The position numbers and the translations under genes are program-made. From contig CALXGN010000002.1 in the NCBI GenBank assembly GCA_944387865.1, positions 148,641 through 212,640 of the forward strand: a stretch of DNA of 64,000 nt. The letters are read 5' to 3'. How positions within the stretch are numbered: the stretch's first letter is position 1; each line of letters begins with the position of its first letter. The notes beneath the pieces were generated by a model. That model did not search any database. It was not told the DNA's origin and worked only from the letters and a program-made list of their open reading frames with translations. This document shows, one piece after another, positions 25,933 to 33,207 of this stretch. Source of the stretch: Scatomorpha stercorigallinarum (lineage in GTDB: Bacteria; Bacillota; Clostridia; Oscillospirales; Oscillospiraceae).

Positions 25933-26484
25933 ATGGCGCTCACTGTGGAGCTGAAGGGCGCGCCGGCGATCAGGCAGGAGCTGGGGCCGGCGCGGCTGCT
26001 GCCGGGGCCGCGCGGCGAGGCCGCCACCGTGGCCGTGGGCTCCGTCGCCAGCGGCGAGAGCGCCGCCGTGACCAACTCCGGCGACGAGCACGACGCCGTT
26101 TTCGACTTCGTGCTGCCGCAGGGCGGGCCCGGGCCGGGGCTGGAGTTCGACTGGCAGGGCACGGAGCTGGGCGTGCGGGTGGCCGGGGATGCGGAGTACG
26201 CATATTCTGACCTGAGAGGGCCGGCCGGGCCGGCGGCGGGCGTCATAGCCGTCACGCTGGCGGCGGACGGCTGGGACGGCGGGCAGCAGGAGGCGGAGAA
26301 CGCGGCCTTCCTCGCCGCGGGGAGGGCGTACCTGGTGTCGCCCGCGCCGGGGAGCGTGGAGGCCTACGCCGCGGCGGGGGTGAAGGCCCTGGACGTGACG
26401 GTGGACGGGGTGATGACCTTCGTCTGCACGGCGGCGCCGGCGGAGGCGCTCAGTGTGAGCGTGATCGCGCTGGAGGTGGCCTGA
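25933..26484 (+). CDS. Phage tail fibre-like protein with short collagen-like segments
   Basis: A 183-residue protein with GPRGE near residue 26 and GPAGPAAG near 97, and the stretch AVTNSGDEHDAVFDFVLPQGGPGPG, a recurring motif in phage fibre proteins. The C-terminal part is beta-rich. It ends on the ATG of the next gene (ATGATGG region), so the two are coupled. Host binding is likely but inferred. Confidence 0.6.
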   Translation: MALTVELKGAPAIRQELGPARLLPGPRGEAATVAVGSVASGESAAVTNSGDEHDAVFDFVLPQGGPGPGLEFDWQGTELGVRVAGDAEYAYSDLRGPAGPAAGVIAVTLAADGWDGGQQEAENAAFLAAGRAYLVSPAPGSVEAYAAAGVKALDVTVDGVMTFVCTAAPAEALSVSVIALEVA

Positions 26485-27734
26485 TGGGGGCGGTGCTCAA
26501 CCTGATGCAGCCGGGCGGCGGCGGGGGGATGGCCTGGCCGCCCACGGCGGAGGAGGTATACGCGCTGACGCGGCCGGCGGACTGGCTGGCGCTGCCGCAG
26601 CCAGAGCCGGGCGAGGTATACATGCTGGCACTGATACCGGCGGAGGGCTCCGCGCTGCTGGCGTTCACCGTGGAGTGTACGGGGAACTGGACGGCGGCGG
26701 TGGGCACCGTGAGCGGCGGGGCGTTCGTGAGCGCGGAGAGCGCGGCGCTCGCCTCCGGCGCCGTGTGGGAGAGCGAGCTGGCGGCGGCGGACTTTGGCGG
26801 CGTGACGGAGGAGGGCTTCGCCCAGGCGGTGGTGAAGCTCTCCGGCACGGGCATCACCGCCGTCGCGCCGGCGGCGCACAGCGCGCGCAGCAATTTTACG
26901 GCCTGGGGCGTGGCGGAGATAAGCTGCCTGCTGCCGGACGGGGCCGAATTCCGCTGCGGCGGGACGACGGCGAGGACGGCGCTGGCGGCGCTGCGGTATT
27001 TTTCCGGCGGGGGCGGGAAGCTGAAGGGCAACTTTGCCTCCGGCTCGGCGACGCTGGGCGCGTTCCAGATGTGCCAGTCGCTCGTCTGCGCCATGGGCGT
27101 GGGCACGGCGGGGCAGACCGACCTGAGCGGCATGTTCAGCGGCTGCACGTCGCTGCTGGCCGTGTCCGGGCTGGACTGCTCGTCGGCGACGGACGTGAGC
27201 AACATGTTCATGAACTGCGTTTCGCTGCCCGCCGCGCCGGAGCTCGACCTGAGCTCGGCGGAGACGCTCGCGGGGCTGTTCCGCGGCTGTGAGGCGCTGC
27301 GCTCGGTGGGGGACATCAGCGCGCCGCTGGCGGCGAGCGCGCAGAACATGTTCACCTCCTGCCTGACGCTGAGAGCGGTGGGCGAGTTGGACATACCCGC
27401 CGCGACGACGCTGGCGGCGGCCTTCCAGGGCTGCACGGCATTGGAGCGCGTGGGGCGGCTGGGGCTGGCGGCGCTGACGAACGCCAACGCGGCCTTTACA
27501 AACTGCGCGGCGCTGGGGAGCGTGAGGCTCGACCCGGAGGCCGCGGGCTGGGCGGGCGCGAGCCTCAGCCTTGCCAACTGCGGCATGGGCCACGCGGCGC
27601 TCGCCGCGCTGCTGGCGAGCCTGCCGGCGGTCACGGCGGGGACGCTGACGCTGACCGGGAACTACGGCGCGGGCGAGCTGACGGCGGCGGAGATAGCGGC
27701 GGCGGAGGCCAAAGGGTGGACGGTGAGCACGTGA
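26484..27734 (+). CDS. BspA-type leucine-rich-repeat (DUF285-like) phage surface protein
   Basis: A 416-residue protein. After an N-terminal domain of about 200 residues come roughly six repeats of 22-24 residues. Their pattern is a MFxxCxxL core followed by L-D-x-S-S-A (for example MFSGCTSL, MFMNCVSL, LFRGCEAL, MFTSCLTL, AFQGCTAL, AFTNCAAL). This is the BspA/DUF285 leucine-rich-repeat pattern used in adhesins. Here it sits in the fibre position of a phage operon and is probably the receptor-binding protein. Confidence 0.7.
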   Translation: MGAVLNLMQPGGGGGMAWPPTAEEVYALTRPADWLALPQPEPGEVYMLALIPAEGSALLAFTVECTGNWTAAVGTVSGGAFVSAESAALASGAVWESELAAADFGGVTEEGFAQAVVKLSGTGITAVAPAAHSARSNFTAWGVAEISCLLPDGAEFRCGGTTARTALAALRYFSGGGGKLKGNFASGSATLGAFQMCQSLVCAMGVGTAGQTDLSGMFSGCTSLLAVSGLDCSSATDVSNMFMNCVSLPAAPELDLSSAETLAGLFRGCEALRSVGDISAPLAASAQNMFTSCLTLRAVGELDIPAATTLAAAFQGCTALERVGRLGLAALTNANAAFTNCAALGSVRLDPEAAGWAGASLSLANCGMGHAALAALLASLPAVTAGTLTLTGNYGAGELTAAEIAAAEAKGWTVST

Positions 27735-27750
27735 GGGGCGCAGACCTTCG

Positions 27751-27893
27751 GCACCCCTCCGGCCGCACGAATGTGCGGCCACCTCCCCTGCGCGGCAGGG
27801 GAGGCTTGGGGGGCGCGCTGCTTATCGAAGGGGCGCAGACCTTCGGCACCCCTCCGGCCGCCTGCGGCGGCCACCTCCCCTTAAAAGGGGAGG
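27751..27893 (+). repeat. Repeat R3, two tandem copies
   Basis: This stretch fills the gap between the LRR gene and the lysozyme gene. Hairpins lie at 27761-27780, 27782-27804, 27856-27872 and 27874-27893. Each copy begins CTTCGGCACCCCTCC. Loop sequences and one stem differ while pairing is kept. Confidence 0.75.
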
Positions 27894-27900
27894 CGGGGGG

Positions 27901-28022
27901 CTTGCGCAGACTGCGATGCGCGGGAAGGCGTAAAAGACAGTTCGCGGCTGCGACGCGCGCCAAAGCGCTTTTCTTTGGAGCCTGAGGGGTTTCTTTTGGC
28001 GCAAGCAAAAGAAATCTCTCAG
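27901..28022 (+). repeat. Repeat R2, short copy
   Basis: The 3' part of R2 ending in the palindrome 27982-28022. Its arms here are TTTCTTTTG and CAAAAGAAA. Confidence 0.7.
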
Positions 28023-28056
28023 TATTTGACCGCAGGAGACATCAGGAGGTGTTTAT

Positions 28057-28833
28057 TTGGAATTCAAACGTGGGATCGACGTATCCAAGTGGCAGGGGGA
28101 GATCGACTGGGAGAAGGTGAAGGGCGCGGGCGTTGAGTTCGCCATGCTGCGCGCCGGATACGGGCAGGGGAACGCCGACAGCATGTTCGCGCGCAACGCC
28201 GCCGGCTGCGAGGCCGCGGGGCTGCCCTACGGCGTCTACTGGTTCTCCTACGCCTGGTCAGAGGAGTCCGCCCGCGCGGAGGCCGGGAGCTGTTTACAGC
28301 TCATCCGCGGGCGCAAAATCGAGTACCCCGTGGCCTTCGACTTTGAAGGCGATAGCGTGGAGTATGCCGAAAAGCGGGGCGTGGCCGTCACTAAAGAGCT
28401 CGTCTCCGCCATGGCGCGGGCCTTCTGCTCGGCCGTGGAGGGCGCGGGGCGCTACGCCATGATCTACACCAACCCCAGCTTCCTCTCGCGCTATCTGGAC
28501 GCGCAGATACCGAAGGAATACGACATCTGGCTGGCGCAGTGGCCGGCCTCGCCCGACCCCGCCGCGCCGCCCGTGCTGGCGGGCGGGATGTGGCAGTACT
28601 CCTCCGCCGGCAGCGTGGACGGCGTGCAGGGGCGCGTCGATCTGGACGCGGCGTATAAGGACTACCCGGCGCTGACCGCCGCTGTTGGCGCTTCGGGCGC
28701 GTCCGGCTCCGAGACGGAGAGGGCGCGCGAGTGGGTGATGGAGCGCGGCATATCCGACGGCGAGCATGGCGCGGAGGCGGCCACCAGGCAGCAGGTGTGG
28801 ACGATGCTGTACAGGATGAACGGAGGAAAGTAA
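28057..28833 (+). CDS. GH25 lysozyme (phage endolysin)
   Basis: A 258-residue muramidase of glycoside hydrolase family 25. Residues 3-14 contain FKRGIDVSKWQG with the conserved Asp. YGVYWFSYAW and the catalytic-site strand YPVAFDFEGD follow, and the domain closes with DIWLAQW and GMWQYSS. A short C-terminal segment (EWVMERGISDGEHG..TRQQVWTMLYR) resembles an SLH-like wall-targeting tail common in such lysins. The start is TTG, seven bases after AGGAGGTG. No signal peptide is visible, so release depends on the holin next door. Confidence 0.9.
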   Translation: MEFKRGIDVSKWQGEIDWEKVKGAGVEFAMLRAGYGQGNADSMFARNAAGCEAAGLPYGVYWFSYAWSEESARAEAGSCLQLIRGRKIEYPVAFDFEGDSVEYAEKRGVAVTKELVSAMARAFCSAVEGAGRYAMIYTNPSFLSRYLDAQIPKEYDIWLAQWPASPDPAAPPVLAGGMWQYSSAGSVDGVQGRVDLDAAYKDYPALTAAVGASGASGSETERAREWVMERGISDGEHGAEAATRQQVWTMLYRMNGGK

Positions 28834-29100
28834 GTGAACAAGATCAACTGGAAGATAAGGCTCCGGAACAAGGCTTTCTGGCTGGGGGCGATACCGGCCG
28901 CGCTGCTGCTGGCGCGCTCCGCGGCCGGCGTTTTCGGCATATCGCTGGAGCTGGACTGGCTGGGCGAGAGGCTGCTGGAGCTGGTGAACGCGCTATTTGC
29001 CCTGCTGGCCGCGCTGGGCGTCGTCACCGACCCCACGACCGAGGGGCTGGGCGACAGCGAGCGCGCCCTGGCCTATACGGCGCCGGCGGCGCGGCAGTGA
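28834..29100 (+). CDS. Phage holin, phi LC3-type
   Basis: An 88-residue protein starting at GTG directly after the lysozyme stop. INWKIRLRNKAFW opens the protein, one or two hydrophobic segments follow (about 15-32 and 45-62), and it continues LGVVTDPTTEGLGDSERAL, the signature of the phi LC3 holin family. It would form the membrane lesion that lets the lysozyme out. Lysozyme-holin pairing supports the call. Confidence 0.85.
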   Translation: MNKINWKIRLRNKAFWLGAIPAALLLARSAAGVFGISLELDWLGERLLELVNALFALLAALGVVTDPTTEGLGDSERALAYTAPAARQ

Positions 29101-29110
29101 GGCGAAAAGT

Positions 29111-29539
29111 ATGGCAAAGGTGCGCACTGGGACGCGGGAGAGCGTTTACAAGATCGAGCGCTGGCTGGGCGTGAACGAGGCGCAGGAGGGCGAGGCGCGG
29201 CTGAAGGCCGGGGAGGCCGCCGTGATGCGCAATTTCCGCGTTACCGCCGGCGGGGCGCTGCGCAAACGGCCCGGCAGCGCCGCCGTGGCCGGGCTGCTGA
29301 GCGCATATACGGTGGAGGCCGACAGCTCCGTCACCGAGGTGCTGCTGAAAGAGAGCGGCGCGAGCACGGCGCAGCTCGTCATGTACCCGACGGCGGAGGC
29401 CGACAGCGTGGGCACCATCGAGCTCACCGGCGCGCCGGTGACGGTGACGGCGGCCAACGCCGCGCAGTGCGAGGGCTATTACTACCGCGACGCGGCTGGG
29501 CGGGTGCACCGCTTCGCCGCGCTGGCGCATTCGACCTGA
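29111..29539 (+). CDS. N-terminal half of a split phage tail/stabilisation protein
   Basis: A 142-residue protein. Residues 1-60 (KIERWLGVNEAQEGEARL, MRNFRVTAGGALRKRPGS) match the way short-tailed-phage DNA-stabilisation or tail-nozzle proteins open. The rest (AYTVEADSSVTEVLLKESG to GYYYRDAAGRVHRFAAL) is beta-rich. The protein stops where such proteins would continue into a beta-propeller. The apparent continuation is encoded 1.1 kb downstream (30662-32470), after an intervening radical SAM gene. The split is an inference from content; both parts have their own starts. Confidence 0.65.
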   Translation: MAKVRTGTRESVYKIERWLGVNEAQEGEARLKAGEAAVMRNFRVTAGGALRKRPGSAAVAGLLSAYTVEADSSVTEVLLKESGASTAQLVMYPTAEADSVGTIELTGAPVTVTAANAAQCEGYYYRDAAGRVHRFAALAHST

Positions 29540-29552
29540 GAGGGGGAGGGAC

Positions 29553-30665
29553 ATGCTGCCGGAGATAAGCTCGGCGATGCTGGTGGTGACGCACCGCTGC
29601 AACCTGGAGTGCCGCTACTGCTTCGTGAAGCAGAAAAACGAGGACATGGACCTGGCCACGGCGAGGGAGGCCGCGCGCTTCCTCGCCGGCAACGCGCGCC
29701 GGGCGGGGACGGCGCCGGCCATCAACTTCTTCGGCGGCGAGCCGATGCTGCGCTGGGAGGGGCTGCTGCGGCCGCTGGCGCGGGAGATACGCGCGGAGGG
29801 GCGGCCGTTCCGCCTTTCCGTGACGACGAACGGCACGCTTTTGACGGAGGAGAGGATGGAGGAGATGCACCGGCTGGGATTTGGCCTGCTGCTCTCGATG
29901 GACGGCGCGCAGGACGTGCAGGACGCGAACCGGCCCTTCCACGGCGGGGGCGGGAGCTTTGAGCGATTGGAGCGCGTTATCCCCGGGGCGCTGCGGCGCT
30001 GGCCGGGCGTGACGCTGAGGATGACGGCCGCGCCCTGGAGCTGCGGCGGGCTGTTTGAGAGCATACGCTGGGCGGAGGGCATGGGCTTCCGGAGCTTTTT
30101 CGTGATACCGGACGTGTTCTCCCGCTGGGACGGCGGCAGCTGGGGCGCGCTGGAGCGGGAAGTGATGAGATACGCCGGATATGTGCGCTCACGGCGGGAA
30201 GCCGGGCGCGCTTACATACGCTTTTCCGCCCTTGAGGGCGCGCTGGACGACGCGGACAAGCTGCGCACGGCCGAAGGGCGGGCCAGCCTGGCCGCGCGCG
30301 GCCGGGCCGAGAACAAGTGCGGCCTGGGGGCCGGGAGGTTCGCCTCCATCGCGCCCGACGGGGGGATCTACGCCTGCCAGGAGCTGTGCTCGAACGCGGG
30401 GCCGGAGAGCCCGTTTTATATCGGCTCGCTGGCCGGGGGCGTCAGCGAGGAGAGGCGGCACGCGCTGATGGCGGAGTATTTCAGCGAGCGGCCGCGTGGG
30501 GAGGCCGGCTGCGGCGGCTGCCCCTATGAGGGCGCCTGCGACGGCGGCTGCGCGGCCAACAACTACTTCGCCGCCGGGCGCGTGAACATCCTGCCGGCGG
30601 CCTACTGCCGCTGGAAGCGGCTGCTGCTGCGCGCGGCGGAGAGGATAAAGGAGGGAGAGGGATGA
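29553..30665 (+). CDS. Radical SAM/SPASM peptide-modifying enzyme in phage operon
   Basis: A 370-residue radical SAM enzyme. The SAM-cluster motif C16-x3-C20-x2-C23 (RCNLECRYC) is followed by FFGGEP at 59-64, TTNG and SMDGAQDVQDANRP, as in sulfatase-maturase and thioether-forming enzymes. The SPASM domain for auxiliary clusters uses C256, C275, C279, C320, C323, C329, C333 and C352 (CGGC-x5-C-x3-C). It has no RRE domain. It starts 13 bases after the preceding gene with GAGGGGGAGG upstream, and its stop overlaps the start of the cysteine-rich virion gene (ATGA). I infer that the N-terminal cysteine cluster of that protein is its substrate. No sulfatase is nearby. Confidence 0.88.
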   Translation: MLPEISSAMLVVTHRCNLECRYCFVKQKNEDMDLATAREAARFLAGNARRAGTAPAINFFGGEPMLRWEGLLRPLAREIRAEGRPFRLSVTTNGTLLTEERMEEMHRLGFGLLLSMDGAQDVQDANRPFHGGGGSFERLERVIPGALRRWPGVTLRMTAAPWSCGGLFESIRWAEGMGFRSFFVIPDVFSRWDGGSWGALEREVMRYAGYVRSRREAGRAYIRFSALEGALDDADKLRTAEGRASLAARGRAENKCGLGAGRFASIAPDGGIYACQELCSNAGPESPFYIGSLAGGVSEERRHALMAEYFSERPRGEAGCGGCPYEGACDGGCAANNYFAAGRVNILPAAYCRWKRLLLRAAERIKEGEG

Positions 30666-32470
30666 ACGAGTGCGGCGCCTCCTGCGAGGTGTTCTGCCAG
30701 AGCTGCGAGGGCGCGGGCTGCATGAGCTGCCAGAGCACCTGCCAGGGCCTTTGCGAGGGCTGCCAGGGCACGCCCGGCTGCCAGACGGCCTGCGAAGCGT
30801 GCATGGGCTGCGAGTCCGCCTGCGAGAGCTATGGGCAGAGCGCGGACGTATACGAGTGGGAATTCAACCCGGTGGAGGTGAAGTCCAACGCCACAGACCG
30901 CGTGGTGCGCGGGCTCTGGGCCGGGGCCGTGGGCGGGGAGGAGGTGCTCTGCGCCGCCTGCAACGGCTATCTCTGGCAGCTGACGCTCGCCGCGGACGGG
31001 AGCTGGAGCAAGACCTCCTGCGGGGCCGTCGATACCGCCGGCGACGTCTGCATGTTCGGATTCGACGGGAAGCTGTATCTGCTCAACGGCTCGGAGTACA
31101 AGGTATGGGACGGCGTTTCGCTGGAGAACGTGGGCGGCTACCGGCCGATGGTGGCCGTGGCCGCGCCGCCCTCCGGCGGGGGGACGGCGCTGGAGGGCAT
31201 AAACAAGCTCTGCGCCGCCCGGCGCATGAGGTTTTCCCCCGACGGGGAGGCGAAGAGCTTCGTGCTGCCGGAGCGGGACATCGCCAGCGTCGATTATGTG
31301 CGCGACGTGGCCACGGGCGCGGCGCTGAGCGGCTGGTCGGCGGACACGGACGCCGGGCGCGTCATCTTTGAGAGCGCGCCGGCGGAGGGGGTGAACAGCG
31401 TGGAGGTCGGCTGGACGGCCTCCGCCTCCTCGGCCGCGGAGGTGCGCGCGATGCGCTTCGCCGAGCTCTATAACGGCGCGCAGGACACGCGCGTTTTCCT
31501 CTATGGCGACGGGAGCAACGCGGCGCTCTACAGCGGCATCGACTTTGACGGGCAGCCGCGGGCGGACTATTTCCCCGAGCTGAACGTGGCGCACGTGGGC
31601 GAGGCCAACGCGCCGCTGACGGCGATGATACGCCACTACGACCGGCTGCTGGCCTTCAAGCCCGGCAGCGCCTGGAGCATCGGCTACAGCGCCATCACGC
31701 TCGCCGACGGCGGCGTGACGGCGGGGTTCTGCATCACGCCGGTGAACAGGGCCATGGGCTGCTGCGCGCCGGGGCAGGCCGCGCTGGTGGAGAACCGCCC
31801 GCGCACGGTGGACGCGCGCAGCGTGCTCGAATGGCGCACGGCGGGGGCCTACGCCGCCACGGGCGCGGAGCGCAACGCCGAGCGCGTCTCGCAGAGGGTG
31901 GACGTGAGCATACGCGCCTTCCCGCTGGAGAGCGCGAAGCTCTTTTACGACCGCTTTGCGCACGAATTTTACGTCATCGGCCCCGACGGCACCGCGCTGG
32001 TGCAGAACATCGACTCCGACGCCTGGTATGTCTATACGAACTTCGCCGCGCGCTGCCTCATCAACTACAAGGACGAGCTGTATTTCGGCACCGCCGGCGG
32101 CGAGCTGCGGCATTTTTCCGAGCAGTACGCCGACGACTGCGGCGAGGCCATAGACGCGCTCTGGGAGTCCGGCGCCATGGGCTTCGACGAGGACTTCAAG
32201 GTGAAATACTCGACCATGCTGTGGCTGGGCGTCAAGCCCGAGGACGGCGGGCGCATCGCCGTTACCGCCGAGACCGACCGGCGCACGGACGCGGTGGAGT
32301 ACCTCTGCCGCAGCCCGGAGAGCGGCTCCGTACCCGAGACCGCGAGAGTCAGGCTGCGCTCCGGGAGGTTCACCTACTACAAGCTCATACTCAGCTGCCC
32401 CTGGGCCGGGGCCACCGCCACCGTCGTCTCCGTGGAGCTGAGGGTGAGGGGGAGCGGCTATGTGCGTTAG
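30662..32470 (+). CDS. Phage tail protein with N-terminal 14-cysteine domain
   Basis: A 602-residue protein. Residues 1-56 hold 14 cysteines at 4, 8, 12, 15, 20, 23, 27, 31, 34, 40, 44, 47, 50 and 54, spaced by two to five residues rich in Gln, Glu, Gly, Ser and Ala. From residue 62 on it is a beta-propeller-like tail protein (VVRGLWAGAVGGEEVLCAACNGYLWQL, GFDGKLYLLNGSEYKVWDG, then DRLLAFKPGSAWS and KDELYFGTAGGELRHF). It resembles the continuation of the 29111-29539 product. The overlap with the radical SAM gene implies coupled production of enzyme and substrate. The cysteine domain could instead be a plain disulfide or metal knot. Confidence 0.8.
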   Translation: MNECGASCEVFCQSCEGAGCMSCQSTCQGLCEGCQGTPGCQTACEACMGCESACESYGQSADVYEWEFNPVEVKSNATDRVVRGLWAGAVGGEEVLCAACNGYLWQLTLAADGSWSKTSCGAVDTAGDVCMFGFDGKLYLLNGSEYKVWDGVSLENVGGYRPMVAVAAPPSGGGTALEGINKLCAARRMRFSPDGEAKSFVLPERDIASVDYVRDVATGAALSGWSADTDAGRVIFESAPAEGVNSVEVGWTASASSAAEVRAMRFAELYNGAQDTRVFLYGDGSNAALYSGIDFDGQPRADYFPELNVAHVGEANAPLTAMIRHYDRLLAFKPGSAWSIGYSAITLADGGVTAGFCITPVNRAMGCCAPGQAALVENRPRTVDARSVLEWRTAGAYAATGAERNAERVSQRVDVSIRAFPLESAKLFYDRFAHEFYVIGPDGTALVQNIDSDAWYVYTNFAARCLINYKDELYFGTAGGELRHFSEQYADDCGEAIDALWESGAMGFDEDFKVKYSTMLWLGVKPEDGGRIAVTAETDRRTDAVEYLCRSPESGSVPETARVRLRSGRFTYYKLILSCPWAGATATVVSVELRVRGSGYVR

Positions 32471-32477
32471 CGGGATG

Positions 32478-32876
32478 CAGGGACTTTAGGTCCCTGCACG
32501 GCCCTTCCGAGAGGTTTCTTTTTGTCTTGTCAAAAAGAAACCCCTCAGACTCCAAAGGCGGCCAACGGCCGCTGGCAATTGCGCTGCGCGCCCCACTGTT
32601 GGAAGCCTTTCGGTAGACCGGGCACAGCCCATTGCCTCCTTATCGCAGCCTGGCTTCGCTTCGCTCGCGCCGCTACCGGGATGATGATTGGCAGTGCCGC
32701 GAGCGTAAGCGAAGCAACGCACGGACGGCGATGCGATAAACTCATTCATCGACGGGAAGACCACCTGCGATGCGTTGGAAGGCATAAAAGACAGCACGCG
32801 GCTACGATGCGCACCAGGGCGCTTTTCTTTGGAGTCTGAGGGGTTTCTTTTGGCGCAAGCAAAAGAAATCTCTCAG
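32478..32876. repeat. Repeat mosaic between tail and portal genes
   Basis: No gene is visible. It contains a small hairpin (32478-32498) and an R2-type unit in minus orientation (to 32672, palindrome 32510-32547) that mirrors 23670-23831. A plus-strand R2 copy (32692-32876, palindrome 32836-32876) follows. Confidence 0.75.
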
Positions 32877-32911
32877 GAATAGGGTGGCATACTTTGAAAA
32901 GGAGGAAGGAA

Positions 32912-33184
32912 ATGGACGTGATATTCACCGCGCTGGCGCTTGTTTTTTCGGCGGCGGCGGTGGGGCTGGGCTCCGCAGCGCTGGCCCTGGAGCTGCTCGC
33001 GCGGAGGGAAGCGCGCGAGGGCGCGCCTCCGGCGGACGGAGGCGGCGAGGAGGGCGCGGCCGGGGGCGGCGCGCCGGCGGACGCGGCGGCCGAGCGCGAG
33101 CAGAGGCGCTTGCAGGAGGGCATCGCCAACATCCTCGGCTACGGCATGGAGGAGCTTTTGGGAAGGAGAGGTGAGAGGGGCTGA
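32912..33184 (+). CDS. Small phage membrane-anchored protein
   Basis: A 90-residue protein of unknown function. It has one N-terminal hydrophobic helix (about residues 2-25), a low-complexity Ala/Gly/Glu linker and a C-terminal helix (EQRRLQEGIANILGYGMEELL). The start is the ATG after AAAAGGAGGAAGG; an in-frame ATG 18 bases earlier lies before that site. It directly precedes the portal gene. Confidence 0.6.
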   Translation: MDVIFTALALVFSAAAVGLGSAALALELLARREAREGAPPADGGGEEGAAGGGAPADAAAEREQRRLQEGIANILGYGMEELLGRRGERG

Positions 33185-33207
33185 AAAAGGAGATAAGCGC
33201 CCGCAGC

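Noticed and set aside
29553..30665. Radical SAM gene as an anaerobic sulfatase maturase
   Set aside because: Sequence pattern is similar, but there is no sulfatase nearby and the gene overlaps a Cys-rich phage gene.
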